Shown here: piece after piece, positions 1 to 12,500 of the stretch
Position numbering within the stretch: position 1 is the first letter of the stretch
How the letters are laid out: the number at the start of each line of letters is the position of its first letter
DNA from: Symsagittifera roscoffensis
Lineage: Eukaryota; Xenacoelomorpha; Acoela; Convolutidae
DNA: 64,000 bases
Direction of reading: 5' to 3'
Assembly (NCBI RefSeq): GCF_963678635.1
Contig: NC_087064.1
Coordinates: 50,637,346-50,701,345 of the forward strand
Notes under the pieces: model-generated
The model's input: only the letters and a program-made list of their open reading frames with translations
Told to the model about the DNA's origin: nothing
The model's database searches: none
Program-made: the position numbers and the translations under genes

Positions 1-748
1 CTGGCCTTTTGTTTGCGACAGTTTGATCGCTTATTTGCTATGGTTTTTTAAATGTCAAATCAAAAGCGTATATAGGTTAGTGGACATTTTAAAGCTGGCT
101 TTTTTGGAACATCTTAGCATCTAGCGGTGCTTAATAGGTCTGAATGGTGCTTAAAAAAACACTTGAAAGAAAAAACGGAACACAAGAGTCTCAAACTATC
201 GGTGGATTCTAAAAGCTTTTTTTTTCAAAAAAAACGCAGTAATGAAAATATGGAATTAATTGCGTAGAAAACAATTTGATTATCTCTTCTTACACAGTTC
301 TTTACTAAAATATAGTTAGTTTTGAACTTGTTTTTTCTAACTAAAAAGATGATGTTTTTCAACTGGTTTTATAGTAGTCATTGTCGTTTTGTTGATCACT
401 GTAATTGCGATAAGTCATCGCATTTTACGACTCTTCAGGCCGGTGTTGATTGGGGTGCTTGGACTTCATTAGCATTTCAGTGAGTCGGAAATCAAAATCA
501 GTTGGTGATAAGATCAAAATGCGACAGGAAGCGGCGACTCCCTTCGAGATAACACACGCGCGGCTACTAATGTTTGTTTTTCATTAACGGCTAGGGAAGC
601 TCTAGGCAGATAAGGGAAACAAGAATTCATAAACATCTTTTTTTGGATGTGCTTGATAAAAAGTAGTAATCAAGGTGCAATTTTTGGCTTCTGCGAAATT
701 GTTTTAAAAGGTTTTAAAAAATATGAAATTTTGCAAGATTCACATGAA

Positions 749-760
749 GGGGGGGGGGGG
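749..760 (+). repeat. Poly-G run (G12)
   Basis: Twelve consecutive G on the sense strand of the cadherin gene in otherwise AT-rich DNA. A simple repeat, and one of four such intronic runs. Confidence 0.95.
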
Positions 761-2639
761 AGAAGCTGCTTCATCTGTCACCTCAGCGGTACTGTATTAC
801 AGTATCCATTTTGGATCCACCAGCTCTTTTAGGGTTGAACACCCGCGCACCCGCGAGTTTTTCTTATTTTAGGATTGAGCACCCCCGAGTTTTTTTTATG
901 ATTACTTTCAAAAATTCTCAATTTGATCGACCAAAAATTTAAACAGATTTCTAAAACATTTTTCACAAATGCCTTCTTGCTCCTCGCTCAGAAGAATTCT
1001 AGGTTCGCCTGTGCTTCCTGTGGCATTTTCGCAAATGGGGCGTTTCGAGTGTTTTTTTTCAGGTAATTTTTCAATTGCTCAAAATGGAAGTAAATGCTTT
1101 ATTGGTGGTTGCATTCATTGCTCAACCACAGAAATTGAAACAAATGTCATAGCAAATACATGTCAGTTTTCGTCTTAACTGCTCGTTTGAGACTTGTTTT
1201 TCACGGCTGGTTTAATTGCACAACATGATATGGTCCATTTTCAAAGCTTGGATGGTTTTTATGTCCTATTTTCTTTTTCAAGCTTCACTGATTTAAAAGA
1301 AGATTCATAAAGTGATTATTTTTCAGCATGAATAAATGGCCATAAGGATTTTATGAACCAGGAAAATTTCGATTATTGTTTTTTTTTGCCAGAACTTGGT
1401 TCAATTTTTTCTATGCCATTAATTTTATCCTATAAGCTTAACAGTAATCGATATACCTGTTAACTGCTGTCATAAAAATCTAAGAATTTATTGGCTTAAT
1501 TATCGTGCCTAAAAAACAATTGAGATCTAAAATTTGGTTCTATCAATATTGTTCATTTGGTGGCAAAACTTTAAGTGCTCAGGTCTGAACAATTTCGCGA
1601 TAAGACTTAAAAGCGAATTCTGAAATTAGCAGCTCCTTGTTATTCCAAGTTGAAAGTCCAGAAAAAACGACATATTTTGTGGTAAACATTCATATACCGT
1701 TTTGCTCGAAGGAACTTTTAAGAATGTTACTTAATGGTAAACGCTACAGTATTAAGCGCAGAATATCAAGAAAACATGAAATCAAGTACTCCGAATCTGA
1801 TGTCTTCCTTCGTTGATTATTTTGAAAACAAAAACATATAGGATTTATTTCCTCTAGTCACCGCCACAAATAGGTTTTTTCATTATTTTTTTTAGAAACA
1901 TTGAAATATTATTCAAATTTTATTTTGAAAAAAATAATTTCCAAGCCTGTTATTTAAAAGCTTCCAGTTTGTAGTTATCTGAAGTTTTTGATTCATCACC
2001 ATGACAGGTTATCCATGATGATTTAAGACTTCGACGACGCTTTCGCATTCAGAACCGATAATATCTTGATTAATAGGCCCGCTTCTTCAAAGGCATTGCT
2101 ATCTTGACACAGTTAACCAATGATAGGGTTTGGCGATGACCTACATAACCCTATTTGATGACCTGATTGATCTAAAGCTCCGAACTCTGATTTTAAATCA
2201 AGAAGTTTATCCTTTCTAGCAACAATGATTGAAAATCGCACTTTTGTAGGTGTTTGCAGTACGATTAATCAAAGGAAGTGTCAAGCTTTTGTTTGTAAGG
2301 TTAAGGTTTTGCTATTTGTGTTAGTTGGGTCGAAACCAAGAGGAAGTTTTTCTTTGAGGATATGAGTCATCTAAACTTTTGACGCCAAATTTTATAGTTC
2401 TTGTGAGAATAATCTGAGCATGGTCCGTGTTATTAAGCTTAAAAAGAACAGAGCTAGTAAAAAAATTGGAGCTGAGCGACGAGGATAAAATTAGAGCTGA
2501 ACGCCATTATTAAGTAGTGCTTCTATTAGTTTTTCCCCGGGTTAAGTAGTGCGTAAAAATGGAAATTATCAACATGAAATGTGCATTACCAAATTATGAA
2601 GTTGATTAGAGATGATTTTAAAAATAACGAGCGAGAGGC

Positions 2640-2905
2640 AATCTTAATTCTTAGGATTGAACTGACAGAGAGGCCTCCTGTGAGCAATCGCCTATCGGGG
2701 ATTTGATGGGCTAATTTGGGGTAGATTAAGTGCTCTCTAGAAATTAAGAAGCGCCAAGACGGTATTTTCAGCCCATTATGCTGTGAGGTGCGTCAGACTG
2801 CAGAATTGACAGCATAACGGGGGGATAATTGCGCCTTTCCTGCTATCTACCTATCTCCAGCCCGCCCCGTTTGGTATTTACTGGAGAGAACTAAGAGGAA
2901 TTGTT
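2640..2905. other. GC-richer intronic island
   Basis: This block stands out from the AT-homopolymer background. It has mixed composition with several TAATT/AATTA cores beside G tracts, for example a GGGGGGATAATTG segment near 2820. It has no open frame of note. Such islands can be conserved non-coding or enhancer DNA, but that is inference from composition alone. Confidence 0.25.
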
Positions 2906-5900
2906 GCCCGCTAAATGGTATTAGAGAAATGATCGTACCAAGCAGGAAAATGAGCAAAAGTTGAGTCGCTTAAGGTTTATATGTTTTGGTAATAGCAGAT
3001 ATCTACGTATCTAGATATTGTTTAAAATCGGATTGCAGGGATAGGACTGAGGCAGGTAAATTTGCAGATTTGTTAGTTGTTAGAGCGAAAAGCCAAATCG
3101 TTTTGACATATTGCAAATACGTCTTTGCATTAACCGAAAACTACTTGAAGTCTTATAAAAGTTGTTTTCATACATGTAAAATAAAAAAATACTTGACCGC
3201 AAACAAGATTTTACTAACAGATCGAAGCATTTGACATATGGAGAGCTTTCGGTGTTTTTGCTTAAATTTTTGATCAAAACGAACAGTTTTATATTTAAAA
3301 AGTAATTACGGTTAAAAGAACAGGAAGCGATCACTGCATGCGATCGGATATTTGAACCTAAAATACATTAAACTACTAGCATGCTTAATTTCCCGTCCCG
3401 TTTTTCGCCAAGCGCGGGCTAGAAAAGGCCTGCTGAATTGTTCAGATCCTAGTTCAACCAAATTCCCTGAACAAAATCAAGAGAACAGTCTGCCTTGTTT
3501 CTACCCCGCCACCCACGAAAAAGCCCGCCTGAGCGACAAAACTTCAGTTGACAAATGTGAAGAGATTATCGGGGTACTGGAATTAAGTGTCGTGTTCTAG
3601 CTGAAGGTTAAATTTATGCTCACTGAATGAACTGCTCCGAGCCGTTTTTAACTGAACAGCAACAGTTTCATTTTCCGCGCAAAATGCTCGGTTTTGAAAT
3701 TTTACCCAAAAGTTTTAAATAGAAAAAAAATTGTACATATCAGCATTTTTTCACATGGAAAATCTTATAAAACAATTAAAAGTGATTCTTGCTAGGTCTA
3801 TCGAAGGCACTTATACAGCTTTAAGAACAGGCCCAAAAATATATAGATTTGAATATAATTTTTATCTCATTCATTGATTAACATTAGTGGAATAATTGCT
3901 TAAATCGATTGGCATCATTTTGTTATCTCTAAGTAGTATTATATCTTGTATTCTTGACCATTGGAGGGCTTCGTCAATTTCCCATTGACAGATTGACAGA
4001 AGGGTTTCTCTCAACGATAGGATGTGACGGAAGACTCATTTGAGCCAAGGTGAAATTGATATGAAAGTCCTTGAATGAGTACAAGTGTAACAGCGTTGAC
4101 TCATGTTTGTGATTGAAAAATGATACCATGCCTAGTGACTCACAAATAGGAAATAGAAGATGAAATAACAAAAGTAAAAGACGTTTTAGCACTCAAAAAA
4201 CGATTTTAGTGGCTGTAAATGCAACATGACGGTGTGTTAACATATGTTTTATTCAAAAAACAAGGTGTTCGGAAGATGTCCGGAAATAATGTTTTGCAAA
4301 TTACCCCTCAACCATAAAATGTTCCCCTCATTCTACTCATTGTTTTCTATCAGCTTTTTATTGGAATTTGTTCAGTGAAAATTACTTTCCGACAACAACA
4401 TCCACACACGTACTGCCAGGCCATAACTACCAATTTTTTCCAACAAACTTGAGACGGTTCAATTTTCCAGACTAGTGTCTTGATACCAGGGTCTCAATTG
4501 ATACCACCACAAAAACACAATTTGATAAGAGAATTTTTTTTTAAATACTGGAACTTTTTTCAGAAAAATACGGGCTTTTCTCGTTATTTGAAAGTTAAAT
4601 TAATTCTCCGCCCACTTGTGTAATTATGTAAGCCCATTAAAACAGTAAGCCAAATAGGCAATGAAATTAACTCGGGCCTGCCCCACAAAAAAGAGACACT
4701 GCCTTTAGTTGTGACTCATCGTTTTTTTTCTTGTTGTAAAACCAATTTAGAACAATTTTCTTACGCATCATTTACAACTTTTATTAAGGACTTAAAGCAG
4801 GTCATGCAGCCTTTGATAGCCGTGGGACTTCGCTTTAATTTCTCTGCTTTATTCATTGGGAAAGCCTCTTTTTTTTACAAATAATCAGGCAAAAGCACAA
4901 AAAAAGAAGAGCCATACGCACTAATTTGGGTTTTAAAAGTTAGTTTCTTTCATTAAATGCAGTCTTCATTGTAGCAGTCTGAGCTGTCAATCAGTAGATT
5001 GACCTGTCAATCAAATTTTTCAAAAATGGGTCGAAAAAATGGTTTCTGTTGTCAATGCAATTCAAGTAATGATTAGCCTTATTCTAAATTCCAAGTCGGT
5101 TAATTTTTCTTAAACAACAAATATAAACCTGGTCAGTAACTAGAAATTTTATTTAATGTACTCAAACGCGGATGGTTCAAATTGCAACGATAAAAATGGC
5201 CGATAAATAGGAAAAAAACATGCCACCAAGTATTTGCTGTTTTGTTTTAAAAAATATTTTGATTAAATACTCAAATCGGCTCTTGACAATGAAATTTTAC
5301 TGACTGGTAAACGGCTTGAAGTTGGTGGTTTTCATTGTGAAAGATGATTGAAATGATTGAGCTTGCTCACGAATGAATAGTGGAGATAATTAGACTCCTA
5401 ATTATATAGTACCGGGTTGAAGGAGAGAGGGGAGGATTTAGGCTGAGGGAGAATGGAAATTGGAACCCAGGTTAAATTTTAATTAAAAACTAGAATTACT
5501 TTTTAGAGGACAGCTCAGACCTGATTTGAGTTTCGCATTTGGGTTGAGTCCTGGATAATTATAATGTTAGAATAATATAAGCAGATAAAAATTATGAATC
5601 ACTTTCGCTAAATGAAAAGTTTTGTTTTCATTATCTAGAGTTGCTGGTGGAAGTTTTTTCAAGATTTCCTATTTAAACATCGTCCATCATCAGCAAAAAA
5701 ATACTTCCATAAAGCTGTGAATTGAAACAATTTTTTTCCTCTCGTTGAGATTTACAGTACATGTACTGCAGTAGATCACTGTTGCCCTGATGGCTGTAAA
5801 AGTATGCAGTCTCAGCTACTCGCCCCTGAGTTATATGGGCGCGTCCCTAGAATGAAATTCAATTTGAGAGACTTTGCATAATTCAGGGATAAGTTTTTTT

Positions 5901-6441
5901 GTTGTTGCTGATAAGCTGGGTTATACTCCAATCTAATTAGTACTGATCTATTTTTGAGTAAGTTCTTAGTTCCGTAGGAAGAAGCTATTGTTAATTTTTT
6001 GATCGATGTCGTTATTTTGTATGGGAAGTTTGTAATTAAAAACAGTCGGGGTCATATATCTTCTCCTGATTATGAGGGTAAACCTAATTAAGAGCTCGGA
6101 GAAAAAGTGAAAATAGAACAATAAACTAAGAAAAATCATGAAATTCTGATTGCAGTGCAAGGAGCAAGAATATATCCCACCAGAGAAATCCCTTTGCATG
6201 CAAAATTTTAATGAAGTTTATTTGGATTTTTTTTTCTAAAATGATTTAAGCAAAAAGAAAACCAGTTCCAAAGATATCTGGTATTTTCAACTCATTTTTT
6301 TCTGAAAGAATATGAATGAAACTAGTATCAGCTTAAAGAGCCCTAAACTCGAAAGCTTGCTGAGCAGTGTTTTTAAAATGTTTATTCGGGATTAAATGAC
6401 TATTATAAATAGTAATGTATATGCATATGTTTATGTTGTAG

Positions 6442-6599
6442 AGAACATCAACTCCAAGTTCAAGATCACCAATGACGACAAGGGACACTCGGCCACACTG
6501 ACTCTGTTGTCCCCGGTGGACAGGGAGGAGAAGAAGGAGTACAGGTTCTATGTAGTCGCAGAGGACCACGGCGTCCCTCCCAAGAGCCACGCTTGTGAG
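6442..6599 (+). CDS. dachsous: Cadherin exon A (first in window)
   Basis: Acceptor TTGTAG precedes 6442 and donor GTGAGT begins at 6600. The exon opens with two bases of a split codon and ends in phase 0. It encodes the C-terminal half of a cadherin repeat: a PVDREEKKEY segment (the LDRE position), then the strand YRFYVVAEDHGVPP. The next exon supplies the DINDN linker of the same repeat, so the join is structurally sensible as well as in phase. Confidence 0.88.
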
Positions 6600-9500
6600 G
6601 TGAGTTCTGTGCCAACATTTATAAAACATTAAACCCCCCCTTGTTCTGCAGCTAATTTTTGAAAGATACCAAACCCCCTGTCTGTTCCTAAATTATCTGA
6701 ATGAGTTTTGCTAAAAAGGGAGGGAGGATTCGTTACAAGGTACCAGGGGGGGGGGGGGGTGATAGTCAACTAAACCCGAATTTAACATTACGGCTAGGTT
6801 CAGTTGGTAGTGATCTGGATTCTGCATGCATTTATGAGGATATAGAACTTGAAGATATAACAAATCATGCCATTTATGTGGACCTAATTCATTGAGGACT
6901 GTAAAATATTCAACACTACGGACGAGTCTTGAATGTATTTTGGCATTGCTCTCTAAAATTGGTTTTTAAAATTAAATACAAGGAATTTTGTTTGATGGAT
7001 ACTAACAAATGCAAAAAATGTCAACTCGAGAACACTTTCCACTTGAACATTGACAAACGGGGAGCAAAATGTTATTTAAGTGACCATATGTTATTTTGAA
7101 GTGTTTTTATTTCTGTTTTTTTAATGCCTTCTATACTAATGAACTTTAATTGGGATTAGTGGTTAATGTTTGACCAGACATTTGGTTTCTTAAGTTACTA
7201 GAATTTTATCGGAAAAAGGATAACTACAACGGATCTTGTTAATTACCTCTCAACTTAACTCTCCCCCTCCTTTAATGATCTGTACTAAATAACATTGGGG
7301 GTGGGGGGGGGGGGGGGTGTTTACTTAGCTAGATCGATTCGATTGCACCCTCAACGAATTTTTCCTTCTTCACGGCATGTCAGCTAGCTACTACATTTAC
7401 ATATACACTGTTCAAAGCCCTGACCCAAATCTAGTGTGTGCTATTTCAAAAGTTGACATATTTATCGTCTCTTTGCTTCCGGTTGCTCCCGTCTAAGCGA
7501 TAAATAAATTTATATCTCAGTCTTACCAACGAGAAAGAGGTTTATTTGTTCACATCTTGGTACAAAAATGTGGGTCAAATTTGATGGTGTAAATCGAACC
7601 ATGACAACAACTAGGTTAATGTGAAGCATGAAGAGTGTAGCAACGAAGTAGTTTATTTATGTTTATCCAAATACTCGCAAAAGTTAAATCAAACTAAACT
7701 ACTTCTTAGTTTCGTGGCTTAGTTAGAATTGGCTTCAAAGTGCTAGTGTGGTAGCAGATAAACAAAGGAAGCTTGATCGACCGATAAAATCCCTTTATCG
7801 ATTGTCGCTGGCGGCATTGCTTGGTAGATTATGTAATTTCTCAGCAAGTTGAATAAGAACCTCAAAAGGGCATGTTCAATGAAACAGCGTTCAACAAAGA
7901 CCACGTATTAAAATATATTGCAAATAAATTATTGTTCCGACCATTGAAAATGGGGAGGAAATTTGTGTTTTACTTTTTTATTTTTTTCCAAGGAAAATTA
8001 GGTTCCACAAATAGTAATCAGATGTATCAAATTGAAGTCCTTTCAGTCGTAATTCGAACGACATTGAAAAATTTTAAAGAACGTTTTTTTTACGAATCAG
8101 GTCGGAACATTGTGCTTGCTCAGCAACCGGCTAGCTTAGTTTCACAAGGATTTTTTTTGAAGAAAACAGTTTGATTTTTATTGTCCAATTTAGTTTATGA
8201 GCTTTCATATGGACTTTCACACATTCAATTAGGAAGTCAAAACATCAAATGTCCTTTTTTGCTGAGCCTATATGTTGCTCCAATTTCTCTGATGAGTAAT
8301 GCTTTGAAATGTTTATTTGAAGAAGAGAAGACGAAGGAAGACTATTTCTCCAGTTCGAGGTTTTTTGAATCGAAAACTAACTAATTGAAATAAAAATTTG
8401 TATTTACTGGTTGAATTGTTCATTTTTCATGGTGGTTTGATGTATGTTTGCAGATAACGGTGAATGTTCGCGACATCAACGACAACAGACCCATCCTGTC
8501 TATCCCCTACCCAGGAGGAGGGTCCACAGGAGCCGCACACGTGTTCACAGTGTTCGAGGAGATGTTACAGCTTCCGGAGGAGATCCAAGTGGTGGCCACT
8601 GATCCAGACAAAGACACTCAGGATCAGGCAGATGTCAGATTCAGTATTGTGTCGTGCAGTTGTGGCGAAGGTATCTTCAACATCGACCAGTTCACAGGGA
8701 TAGTCACTCTGTTCAAGTAAGTGCATGTTCTGAGCTATAATCGGCTTCCAAATTTTAAGTTTCGTTAACCAAATTTGTGATCTTTTTGATTGCTTACACT
8801 TGCGAGCTAGCGAGCGTTAGTGTATTAGTACAAGCCTTCTTTTTTTCTAACCTAACTCGCAAAGTTGGAAACATGTAGCATTGGAAATTTCATAGAATCT
8901 GTTCTTTGGCTAGTGCTGGTGATTTATTCAGCGTCCGTGGCTGAGTGGTTAGTGCATGAGCTTCATAATCTGTTGGTCGCAGATCGAATCCGAGACGAAG
9001 CCGAATTTTTACTTACTAGAGGCTTATTTCTACTTTTTATTGCACTTTATATAGTTGGTTTTTGTCGCGTTCGCGCTAGTGTCTGCGAAGCGCAGTCTCG
9101 CCTGTTTTTATAGTGTGCTTACAAAATCGCAAACTTTTTAATTTTTATATAAAATACTAAAACTTTGGAAATTTTTAATGACAGGATAGCAATCAGTTAA
9201 TTTTTGTTCAGACTTTCGAAGAAAAAGACGGATGATTTGGGTGTTTTTTTTTCAAAACTTTTTCATTATTTCAATTAAAGGTTTAAGCGGGGTTAGCTGA
9301 AAAATATTAGTTTTCTGAGATTGAATTGAAATTAATATTATTTTACCTGTAATCTTTCTTCCTATGATTGATTGCTTACATTTATAGTCAAATTCATAGC
9401 AATTAAAATGATGGGTTGCTAAAATTTTAGCGATCCAATAATTTATTGCAAAAATCTTTTTTATTGATTTATATTGGAAATATGGCAAATCTCGAACTAT

Positions 9501-12500
9501 GTAGATCATCACGCCTGCATTGGATCATCTCAAGCGTGTTTCTAAATTTAATTGTTTCAAACCCCCAGAAGTTGACAAAAAATATTCTTCAAAGTCTGAA
9601 TAATTAAAAAATAAAAGCTGTTTGAGTTTGAAATAGCTTTTAAATTGCAATAACTGGTATAATTGATATTATTTTTGTAAAAATTGTGATTTTTTTTCTG
9701 GATCCTTTTTTTGGATATATATTTTTTATATATTAAGCCAGTTCAATTGATAGATTGCTGTTTTCATGTATTTATTTCAAAACTTTTGATGCCGTTAATG
9801 TTCCGATTATTAAAATGGAGAAGAATTTTTGTCTTCGGTTGTGTTTTTATTTTTCCTGTTTTTCTACGCGACATCAAGTACGGAAGTAAATGTTGATCAG
9901 ATTGGGTTGAGTGTTATATAATGTTAGAGCCCTTTCAGTCGTGATAAGCGAACGACCTTAAAAAGTTGTGAAATTTTATTTGTGTCGAGAAAAATTGGCA
10001 AGTCTAATCTCGAGAAAAAAAAGCGATGGAGCAGGCTTTGTAATAAAAGATAAGCTGTGCAACTTTTATTCATTTACAGAAAATTTGTTTTTACTCCAGT
10101 AAATCCAGTGTGGTCTTGAAATGAAAAAAAAAATCAGCAGAAAAAAATATTAGAAAAAACCAATGTCCCTACTTTAGAAAAAACCATTATTTTCCAAAAT
10201 GGCTACTTTACAATGGCGATTGAAAACGCTTAAGTTGTAGGCTTTCATCCAAATTCTTGCATTACACTAGGCCCTAAAAAACTAATTCGAAAAAAAACTT
10301 TGTTTTTTTCTAAAATACGCTCGGACATTCTGTCCTATTTGCACAATATCCGACTATCCTTGTTTTTTTTCGTTTGACCTGGATTAGTCATTATCGAGGC
10401 ATTTTTGACGAGTTTTCTGTGGCACAATTCAGGTTTGACTATTTTGATTTGACCATTTTATCACCAAATCAGCTGATTCTAATGTAGGAAACACTTTGAA
10501 ACATAGCTTTGTTTTGGTTCAGGCTCTACCAACTCTAATTTGCATTGACCGCACGCAGACTTAGATTAAAAACTGTGTTAATGTGTGTTAAGTGCTGTTA
10601 TCCAAAGGTTCACAACATCGAAAGGTTGCAGTAGTGTTTAGTTGTTTTCGGATGTTTGCACTATCGGTTGATTGCAACATCTTAGTTAATTTTCGCTCTT
10701 TGTGGAGTCAGGAATACCTTGGCCGCTGTGTTGTGTAGTTTCCACTGAGAGTCGATTGCGTTTGCTCATTAACGAATTTGTTTACACGTTCCGCTACCCG
10801 TGAAAGGTAGTTTCTTAATAGAAAACACAATTTTTCAAGATTTTGAAATAAACAAATCTACTTTGCAAAGCTGAGAAATTTACCCGAATAATGTCTTGGC
10901 TTACCATTGGGTAGCCACGTATCTAAGCGCTGACTGAACTTAAATTTCTTTGCTAATTTGTTCGATTCGCCCACACCAAAATGGAATGATTCCTTTCTTT
11001 CTCCGTAACTCGTGGTGGAAATAATCAAAACTTTGGGGTCCCATTTCGGTGTTTTGAGCTGAGGAGTTTTTGACATGGTTTGTGTATTTAAGTTGTCGAT
11101 CGGGAGTTTGAACAATTTGTCTTGAATTAAGATTTAATCTTAACTCAATAAAGTCAGTTTAGATCAAGTGGTGACTGTGAGCTCTCATGGAAGGTATTTA
11201 AAATGGCGAAACTCGCTCAACATGCCAAACTTTTACCAACAGATTTTGTTCACGAACACATCATTTTGTTTTGAATGTTCGCTTTTCCAACTTATTCTAC
11301 AACTCTCGAGGAGTTAAAAGGCACAACGCTAGGATCAATTTTTTTACGCAACTTCAGGTACCTCTAAGAATTTGGTATTTTTCAGTTGTTATTTAGGTTC
11401 CGAAAGTTTATTTGACAACAGGTCTGAATTTTTTCCTATGCAGACTCAACTTCTATCTTCCTGCAAACGTAGTTGACGTTGCAATTATTTGAAGCTTAAC
11501 CTAGGTATTATAACCTAATTCTGGAAGCTTAACTGTAGTCTCTGTTGGATACTCAAGAAAAAAGCCGACTATTTCCAAAAAAAATGATATTTTTTTAATA
11601 AGAGCCATGCGAGGAAATTTATGGATATTCAAAAAAACAGCCGAATATTTCAAAAAACATGATAATTGTGGCGCCAGTATATATTAACTTACGGGGGAAC
11701 GCGCGCCGAAAAACGCAATTTTTGGTTAATATTTTTCAAAAAGTTCTATAAAACAAATTTTTGGCCTGTTTTTTCATAACTTTGCCTGCGGCGCAGAAAT
11801 TTTGGTCGAAATAGGGTCGTTACTGTGATTTGAGAGAGTTCGGAAAATTAGGTCAAAAGAAAAAAGGTCGACAAAAAAACCTTGAGAAAATCGTAGATCC
11901 ACCCCTGTACATTTGAGTGAATTTACACATATAAGAAATAGGTTGTTAATTTGTATTTTTCATATGCCAATTAAAGTTCTGTTGTGTTTTATATTGATTG
12001 TTTTTTATGTGGTGGGCCTTGTAATCAATTTTTACTGCTCAATTGCTCGTTTCGACCATTCATAAAAAAACAGTCGTTCACCTAAGGACAATTCAAATAG
12101 CCCACGGCTCGTTAATTTTTATTGAAAATCAATAATTAAAGAGCTGTGTTAAACTACTTTGTATCGATTGAGTAATTATCACCATCTCGATAATTCTTAC
12201 TGAGGTGTTCAGGGTTGAGTGTGGTTTAAAGCATGTTCTAAAAACAGTGCAAAGAAACTGAAAATATAAAACAGTATGCAAACCTCAATGTTTTTTTTGT
12301 TCGATTGTTTGACAAAAATGTAATTTAAAAATAATGTTAACTTTTGACGAAAAAAAGATCTTCTTTTTGTTTAATTGTTTTAATAAAATGTGATTTAAAA
12401 TTAGTGTGTTAACTTTTGTCAAAAAAATCTGATCTTCTTTTTGAAATGTCACCAGCAGACAAAAAGAACCATATATGTCCATTTTAATCAAACGTTAGTT

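Larger units (their letters stand above)
1..6441. other. Intronic or upstream DNA of the cadherin gene
   Basis: AT-rich sequence with many A and T homopolymers. No cadherin-like coding segment, RNA gene or recognisable transposon protein is visible on either strand, and the short open frames have no family signature. Because the first recognised exon opens inside a cadherin repeat with two bases of a split codon, earlier exons must exist, so this stretch is most likely the 3' part of a long intron. It contains a 12-base G run (749-760) and a GC-richer island (about 2640-2905). Confidence 0.6.
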
